Assembly (NCBI RefSeq): GCF_000312025.1
Contig: NZ_HE978598.1
Span: forward strand, 9,135 to 57,705
DNA from: Peptoniphilus timonensis JC401
GTDB lineage: Bacteria; Bacillota; Clostridia; Tissierellales; Peptoniphilaceae
DNA length: 48,571 bases
Direction: 5' to 3'
Part shown: positions 44,159 through 48,571 of the stretch, piece after piece
How the letters are laid out: each line of letters opens with the position of its first letter
How positions within the stretch are numbered: position 1 is the stretch's first letter
Notes under the pieces: model-generated
The model's input: the letters and a program-made list of their open reading frames with translations, nothing else
Database searches by the model: none
Told to the model about the DNA's origin: nothing
Made by a program: the position numbers and the translations under genes

Positions 44159-45007
44159 TTATTCGCCTAGTGGTTGGTTAACCACAGCTTCTTCCATTAT
44201 ACTTTGTCTTTCTTCTTCAGAAATTTTTGAAAGTGCGTCATTTACCTTTTCTAAAAGTTCAGTATTTCCTTTCTTAACTCCAACTGAAATTGAAGTGTCA
44301 TCAACCGAAGTTTCAAATCCCTTGCCTTCTTCAAAGGCTACAAAAGTTAAGTCGTCATTTGCAGCAACTGCTGATAAAGCCCCTGGTCTTTCAGAAACAT
44401 ATCCATCAATTTTTCCACTTCTAATGGCAACTATCATTGCTGGGAAAGTTTCTAGGGCAGTAGATTTATTTACACCTTCAATTTGGTCAATTACTTCATA
44501 GTGGAAAGTGTTAAGTTGACCAGTTATATTTGCACCTGCAAAATCTTTTAGGCTACTTGCATTGGAATAAGCTCCATCTTTTTTAACTACAATTACAAGA
44601 TCTGATGTGTAATAAGTATTTGAAAAGTCAAGAGTTTCTCTTCTTTCTGCTGTTGGACTCATGCCTGCTATAATTAGGTCAATCTTTCCAGAAGTTATTG
44701 CTGGAGTAAGTCCATTCCATTCAGTTTTTACAATTTCCAAATTTTTGTCCATAGAGTCAGCAATTTTCTTTGCTATTTCAACATCATATCCACCTGCATA
44801 ACCACCAGATGCAATTTTGTATCCATTTTCTTCACTAGTTTGTGTCCAGTTAAAAGGTGCGTAGTCACATTCCATTCCAACTCTTAAAGTATCAGAATCA
44901 GCTGGTGCTGCTGCTCCATCTCCCTTTGAATTACATCCTGTTAAAAGCATTGTGCTTGCTAAAGCGCCTACTAGTAAAAATCTTGCTACATTCTTTCTTA
45001 AATTCAT
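44159..45007 (-). CDS. Amino acid ABC transporter, substrate-binding lipoprotein (probably lysine)
   Basis: A 282-residue family 3 extracellular solute-binding protein. The signal peptide ends in the lipobox LLTGC, so the mature protein is lipid-anchored. The amino-acid-binding fold shows LRVGMECDYAPFNW, GYDVEIAKKIADSM, KTEWNGLTPAITSGKIDLIIAGMSPTAERRETLDFS (with the conserved Arg that grips the substrate carboxylate) and VGVKKGNTELLEKVN. The start is the ATG at 45007, with GGAGG upstream. First gene of the operon, directly behind a lysine riboswitch; family members also carry glutamine, arginine or cystine, so lysine is inferred mainly from regulation. Confidence 0.95.
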   Translation of the reverse strand: MNLRKNVARFLLVGALASTMLLTGCNSKGDGAAAPADSDTLRVGMECDYAPFNWTQTSEENGYKIASGGYAGGYDVEIAKKIADSMDKNLEIVKTEWNGLTPAITSGKIDLIIAGMSPTAERRETLDFSNTYYTSDLVIVVKKDGAYSNASSLKDFAGANITGQLNTFHYEVIDQIEGVNKSTALETFPAMIVAIRSGKIDGYVSERPGALSAVAANDDLTFVAFEEGKGFETSVDDTSISVGVKKGNTELLEKVNDALSKISEEERQSIMEEAVVNQPLGE

Positions 45008-45050
45008 GATATACCTCCGTAAAATTCTTCGGTAACTATCAAAAAGTAAT

Positions 45051-45079
45051 AAAAAAACAGTCTGGAAAACCAAACTGTT
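45051..45079 (-). terminator. Riboswitch-controlled intrinsic terminator
   Basis: Ten-base arms (45056-45065 and 45070-45079, one G-U pair) with a 4-base loop, then seven T on the minus strand. It lies between the lysine aptamer and the substrate-binding protein gene, so it is the expected expression platform: lysine bound, transcription stops. Confidence 0.9.
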
Positions 45080-45116
45080 AAAAATGTCTAAAAATAAGAC
45101 AAAGTATTTAACCTTA

Positions 45117-45274
45117 GATAGCTCCCCACATATTTGTGACAGTCATGCAAATATTCTCTGCATGCCCAGCATATTATTTATAACCAATAATATACTTCGG
45201 CGAATTTTCCTTTCATCTCTTGTCACTGCATGGTCTTGCTCAAAGAGATTACTGATAAAGTTCGCGCCTCTATC
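45117..45274 (-). ncRNA. Lysine riboswitch (L box)
   Basis: The minus strand shows the L-box landmarks in order: GATAGAGGCGCGAAC at the 5' end, ATCAGTAA, GAAAGGAAAATTCGCCGAAG, GCTGGGCATGCA, GACTGTCA and TGTGGGGAGCTATC at the 3' end. The two ends pair through GATAG/CTATC (P1). The size, about 158 bases, fits. It controls the downstream amino acid ABC transporter through the terminator at 45051-45079. Confidence 0.95.
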
Positions 45275-45428
45275 GTATTTTTCAATACAATTTATTTAAT
45301 TGTTTCATCAATTATATATAGGAGATTTATAAAAGTCAAGGACAATTTTAATTTTTGTGACATTTTCTATAAATTTATTTGCTTTTTGTGTTTTCACAGG
45401 ATTAAAAATCCAAAAATTTTATAAATAC

Positions 45429-45453
45429 AAAAAAAGACTCCCAAAAGGGAGCC
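45429..45453 (-). terminator. Intrinsic terminator of the second SLH gene
   Basis: On the minus strand GGCTCCC and GGGAGTC (one G-U) with a TTTT loop, followed by seven T. Confidence 0.9.
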
Positions 45454-45473
45454 TTTAAAGTTATATTATAAAC

Positions 45474-47156
45474 TTATTTCCACATGTCAACGTCAGAAGT
45501 TGAGTTTAGTCTTTCTCTATCGTGAGTGTTTGCTGCATCAAGAATGTTGTAGTAAGCCCAGAATCCTTCACTAACATCAGAGAATTTGTTTAGTGATGAA
45601 GTGTTCACATTGTTAAGTGAATTTTTGTTTGTATTTCTGTTAAATACAGAGTTTAGGATTGTAACAGCTTCTGCTCTTGTTATTTTTGCATTTGGTTTAA
45701 AGCTTCCATCTGGATAACCACTTACATTTTTGTTTCCATAAAGTTTGTCAATTGCGTCTTTTGCCCAGTGATCTTTAACATCTTGGAAGTCAGAAGAAGA
45801 ATTCTTTTCGTTCTTAACATATCCAGAAATCATTTGTGCAAATTCCGCTCTTGTGATGCTTTCATTTGGTTTAAATGTTCCATTAGGGTAACCAGAAATT
45901 AAATTCTTTGCAACAACATAGTTGATTGCTTTAGAATACCAATCGTCATTTGCATCAGAGAATTTTGTCATTGAGCTTGTTCCAAAGTTAGTTCCACCAT
46001 TTAAAAGTGTAGCAAACATTTGAGCTGCTTCTGCTCTTGTAACATTATCTTGAGGTTTAAATGTTCCATCAGGATATCCCTTGATATATGAGATTGCCTT
46101 AACTTGTTCAACTTCATTTCTTGTAACTTTGTAATCAATTTTACTTACTTCTTTGTCCTTGTCTTTAGCTTCAACTTTTATAGTTTCGCCATAGATTAGG
46201 GCTCTATCTAAGAAAGCAGTAAATACTCCAGCATTATTTACAGCAGTTGTACTGATTTTCTTTCCAGATGCATCGTAAACTGTGATTTCGTCACCAGTGT
46301 TTGCAGTACCCTTTACAAGTTTTTGTCCTGCAAGAGCTTCTGTAACTTTAAGCTTTTTATTTTCTACTTTTTTAGAATCAGTGTAGAATCTTAAATCATC
46401 AAGTTCTCTTTCTCTTATACTTTCACTTAAAACAACTGTGAAGTATGAGTTTTTGTCAGTTCTAAAGCTTCCAAGTAGTTCGCCATCCATATAAACTCTT
46501 ATATTTTCAAAAGGATGATTTTTAATAAATCCGCTCAAAGTTCTACCCATAAGTCTAAGATCAGTTGCATCTATTTTTGATCCTTTGATGTCCTTGTAGT
46601 TGTCGTTTTTAACTTCTACATCTTTTGAATATCCGTATTCATTTTCAGCGTAAATTATTACGCTCTTACCTTCCTTGATGTCGTATTTAAAAGAGAAATC
46701 TCCGTCTTTATCAGCTCTTCCAATATATTTAGAGTTTCTAAATTCTCTATAATAGTCATCTCTAACATAAATTTTTGCATCAGCTGAAGTTTCGCCCTTG
46801 ATATAAGTTCCATCGTATCTTACATTTCTAAGGCTTAGTTTTTCATATCTTCTTCTATTTTCTTCTTTTTCCTTTTCTTGGTCTTTTTTATATTTTTCTA
46901 ATTCTTTTTCAGCTTTTTCTTTTGCTTCTTTTTCTTCTTTTGCTTTCTTTTCTGCAGCTTCCCTAGCTTTTTCAGCTTCTTCTAAAGCTTTTTCAGCGTC
47001 TGTTTGTTTATTTTTTTCATTTGTATCTGTCACTGAAGAACCTGGTTTTTTATCTGTTTCTGTACCTTCATTATTTGCGAAAGCAGATACTGGAATTGAT
47101 GCTGCTAAAACTCCTGCAAGTGCAAGTGTTAAATATTTCTTACTATATGGTTTCAT
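45474..47156 (-). CDS. SLH-domain surface protein with coiled coil and Ig-like repeats
   Basis: A 560-residue secreted protein. A signal peptide (KKYLTLALAGVLAASIPVSAFA) precedes a charged coiled coil of Ala/Glu/Lys heptads (about 50-105, EEAEKAREAAEKKAKEEKE-like). Two or three beta-sandwich modules follow, with bacterial Ig/'RNVRYDGTYIKGETSADAKIYV' character (about 108-345). Three SLH repeats end the protein (GYPDGTFKPQDNVTRAEA, GYPNGTFKPNESITRAEF, GYPDGSFKPNAKITRAEA), which should bind secondary cell-wall polymer. It is an intact relative of the broken SLH protein at 8496-11077; only the SLH region and the tail (ANTHDRERLN versus AYHSHTYLRL) look alike. Likely an abundant envelope protein. 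Start supported by AGGAGG upstream. Confidence 0.92.
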   Translation of the reverse strand: MKPYSKKYLTLALAGVLAASIPVSAFANNEGTETDKKPGSSVTDTNEKNKQTDAEKALEEAEKAREAAEKKAKEEKEAKEKAEKELEKYKKDQEKEKEENRRRYEKLSLRNVRYDGTYIKGETSADAKIYVRDDYYREFRNSKYIGRADKDGDFSFKYDIKEGKSVIIYAENEYGYSKDVEVKNDNYKDIKGSKIDATDLRLMGRTLSGFIKNHPFENIRVYMDGELLGSFRTDKNSYFTVVLSESIRERELDDLRFYTDSKKVENKKLKVTEALAGQKLVKGTANTGDEITVYDASGKKISTTAVNNAGVFTAFLDRALIYGETIKVEAKDKDKEVSKIDYKVTRNEVEQVKAISYIKGYPDGTFKPQDNVTRAEAAQMFATLLNGGTNFGTSSMTKFSDANDDWYSKAINYVVAKNLISGYPNGTFKPNESITRAEFAQMISGYVKNEKNSSSDFQDVKDHWAKDAIDKLYGNKNVSGYPDGSFKPNAKITRAEAVTILNSVFNRNTNKNSLNNVNTSSLNKFSDVSEGFWAYYNILDAANTHDRERLNSTSDVDMWK

Positions 47157-47315
47157 AATTTTCCTCCTAATTAAAATATAAAATATTCTCCTATTTCATA
47201 CTATGTTACTGAGTTTAAATCCTATTTGTGATAAAAAAGTGATAATTTGTAGTTAACTAGCTAATTTAACATTTTCTTAACAATTTGTAATAAATGAGAA
47301 ATAAAGATTTTCATT

Positions 47316-47340
47316 AAAAAGGACCTGCCTAAGCAAGTCC
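47316..47340 (-). terminator. Intrinsic terminator of clpB
   Basis: On the minus strand GGACTTGC and GCAGGTCC (one G-U) form an 8-bp stem with a 4-base loop, followed by TTTTT, just after the clpB stop codon. Confidence 0.85.
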
Positions 47341-47346
47341 CATATT

Positions 47347-48571
47347 TTATTTAACTTTAACAAACAAGTCGTCTGCTTCTACACCGACTAAAATTGTGTC
47401 CCCGTCCATGACGTCGCCTTTTATTATCATCTTAGAAATTTTTGTTTCAAGAGCATGAGAAATATATCTCTTAACTGGTCTTGCTCCATATTGAGGACTG
47501 AAAGATGCATTTAAGATAAAGTCCAAAGCTCTGTCTGTAACTTCAATCTTGATATCTCGATCATCAAGTTTTCTTTCAACTTCTCTCACACTTTGCTTGA
47601 TGATTCCATAAATTTCACTTCTTTGAAGAGGCTTGAACAATACAATTTCGTCGACCCTATTTAAAAATTCTGGTCTAAAAGATCCGCGGAGGTCACTCAT
47701 AACATTATTTCTTGCATCTTCTTTAATTTTTCCTTCTTCGTCAATGCCGTCTATTAAGAAGTGAGATCCAATATTTGATGTCATGATTATAACTGTATTT
47801 TTAAAATCAACAGTCCTACCTTGATTGTCAGTAAGTCTACCGTCATCAAGTACTTGCAAAAGAATGTTAAAGACATCTGGATGAGCCTTTTCAATTTCAT
47901 CAAATAAGATAACTGAATATGGTTTTCTCCTAACTGCTTCAGTGAGTTGTCCGCCTTCATCGTAGCCAACATATCCTGGAGGAGATCCCACAAGTCTAGA
48001 TACAGAGTGTTTTTCCATATACTCAGACATATCTATTCTTATCAAATTTCTCTCATCATCAAAAAGTGTTTCTGTAAGTGCCTTTGCTGTTTCAGTCTTA
48101 CCTACACCGGTTGGTCCCAAGAAAATAAAGGAACCTATTGGTTTGTTTCTGTCCTTTAAACCAGCTCTAGCTCTTAGGACTGCATCAGACACAAGTTCTA
48201 TTGCCTTGTCTTGACCAATAACTCTCTTGTGAAGAATGTCTTCTAAGTTTAAAAGTTTTTCTCTTTCAGTTTTATTTAATTTTTCTACTGGAATTCCAGT
48301 CCATCTGCTTACAACATAAGCTATTTCATCTTCTGTGACTTCTTCTTTTACCATAGAAGATTCATCTTTTTTAGATTTTTCTCTATTTGCAAGCTCTTCT
48401 TTTAATTTTGGAAGAGTGCCATATTTCAATTCAGAAAGTTTTTCAAGGTCATAATTTCTCTCAGCTTCTTCAATTGCATGATTTGTATCTTCAATTTTTT
48501 TCTTTATGTCCTTTGTTGAGTCAAGTTCTTTCTTTTCTGCTTCCCATTTTGATTTTAATCTATCAAATTCA
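47347..48571 (-). CDS. clpB: Disaggregase ClpB, C-terminal part (N-terminus outside window)
   Basis: AAA+ chaperone that, with DnaK, rescues aggregated proteins. The frame is open to the right edge of the window, so about the C-terminal 407 residues are present. The end of the coiled-coil middle domain (ELKYGTLPKLKEEL, preceded by KKKIEDTNHAIEEAERNYD) leads into VSRWTGIPVEKL, then the second AAA+ module with Walker A GPTGVGKTE, Walker B VILFDEIEKAH, the pore loop GSPPGYVGYDEGG and the sensor MTSNIGS. The middle-domain coiled coil and the GYVGYDEGG loop favour ClpB over ClpC. Its promoter, and any CIRCE there, cannot be seen. Confidence 0.96.
   Translation of the reverse strand, partial: EFDRLKSKWEAEKKELDSTKDIKKKIEDTNHAIEEAERNYDLEKLSELKYGTLPKLKEELANREKSKKDESSMVKEEVTEDEIAYVVSRWTGIPVEKLNKTEREKLLNLEDILHKRVIGQDKAIELVSDAVLRARAGLKDRNKPIGSFIFLGPTGVGKTETAKALTETLFDDERNLIRIDMSEYMEKHSVSRLVGSPPGYVGYDEGGQLTEAVRRKPYSVILFDEIEKAHPDVFNILLQVLDDGRLTDNQGRTVDFKNTVIIMTSNIGSHFLIDGIDEEGKIKEDARNNVMSDLRGSFRPEFLNRVDEIVLFKPLQRSEIYGIIKQSVREVERKLDDRDIKIEVTDRALDFILNASFSPQYGARPVKRYISHALETKISKMIIKGDVMDGDTILVGVEADDLFVKVK

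Noticed and set aside
43926-44501. A 191-codon plus-strand ORF over the ABC transporter genes
   Set aside because: It is a shadow of the permease and binding-protein genes, spanning their boundary, with no supporting motif.

Overview
The window is AT-rich DNA from an anaerobic, amino-acid-fermenting Firmicute. The evidence is a complete hydroxyglutarate pathway of glutamate fermentation (glutaconate CoA-transferase, 2-hydroxyglutaryl-CoA dehydratase, Na+-pumping glutaconyl-CoA decarboxylase), a GltS Na+/glutamate symporter, several SLH-anchored or repeat-rich surface proteins, Gram-positive Shine-Dalgarno sequences, a lysine riboswitch and the metG-tatD-rnmV-rsmA cluster. This fits the Peptoniphilaceae/Tissierellia (Peptoniphilus- or Anaerococcus-like); genus is inferred from gene content only.

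Layout. 1-3734 (-): a large secreted protein with InlB/Flg_new-like repeats, running off the left edge. 4046-5900 (+): htpG behind a sigma-A promoter with a CIRCE (HrcA) operator. 6049-7224 (-): small membrane proteins and a lipoprotein. 7380-8364 (+): tpx and rlmH. 8496-11077 (-): an SLH protein whose leader starts with 12 copies of a tetranucleotide and contains a terminator-like hairpin. 11406-17902 (-): zupT, then hisS / typA-cls-metallopeptidase-small membrane protein, with an unexplained GC-richer structured element between hisS and typA. 18163-19386 (+): gltS. 19507-23746 (-): an aldehyde dehydrogenase, an Xre/DUF2975 regulatory operon and a PhaE-like coiled-coil gene. 24129-24722 (+): a BspA-like leucine-rich-repeat protein. 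24930-25928 (-): an ornithine cyclodeaminase family enzyme. 26114-35271 (-): the glutamate fermentation locus in two transcription units, gcdD-gcdC-gcdB-gctA-gctB-gcdA and hgdC-hgdA-hgdB, each with its own promoter. 35812-41275 (-): metG-tatD-rnmV-rsmA-arsR-glutaredoxin-mntP. 41536-42525 (+): a YeiH-family membrane protein. 42634-45274 (-): a lysine-riboswitch-controlled amino acid ABC transporter. 45474-47156 (-): a second SLH protein. 47347-48571 (-): the C-terminal half of clpB.

How it works together. GltS imports glutamate with Na+. After deamination and reduction (genes not in this window), GctAB makes 2-hydroxyglutaryl-CoA, HgdC/HgdAB dehydrate it to glutaconyl-CoA, and GcdABCD decarboxylates it to crotonyl-CoA while exporting Na+, which can drive GltS again.

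A striking global feature is that at least four genes (surface protein at 1-3734, htpG, SLH protein at 8496-11077, and the PhaE-like gene twice) have reading frames broken exactly at runs of 6-7 A or T, and a fifth gene (6363-6757) probably does so at a shorter run. Because a housekeeping gene is affected as well, homopolymer length errors in the assembly are the simplest explanation; true slippage or phase variation remains possible for the surface proteins. rsmA lacks any standard start codon in front of its conserved N-terminus.
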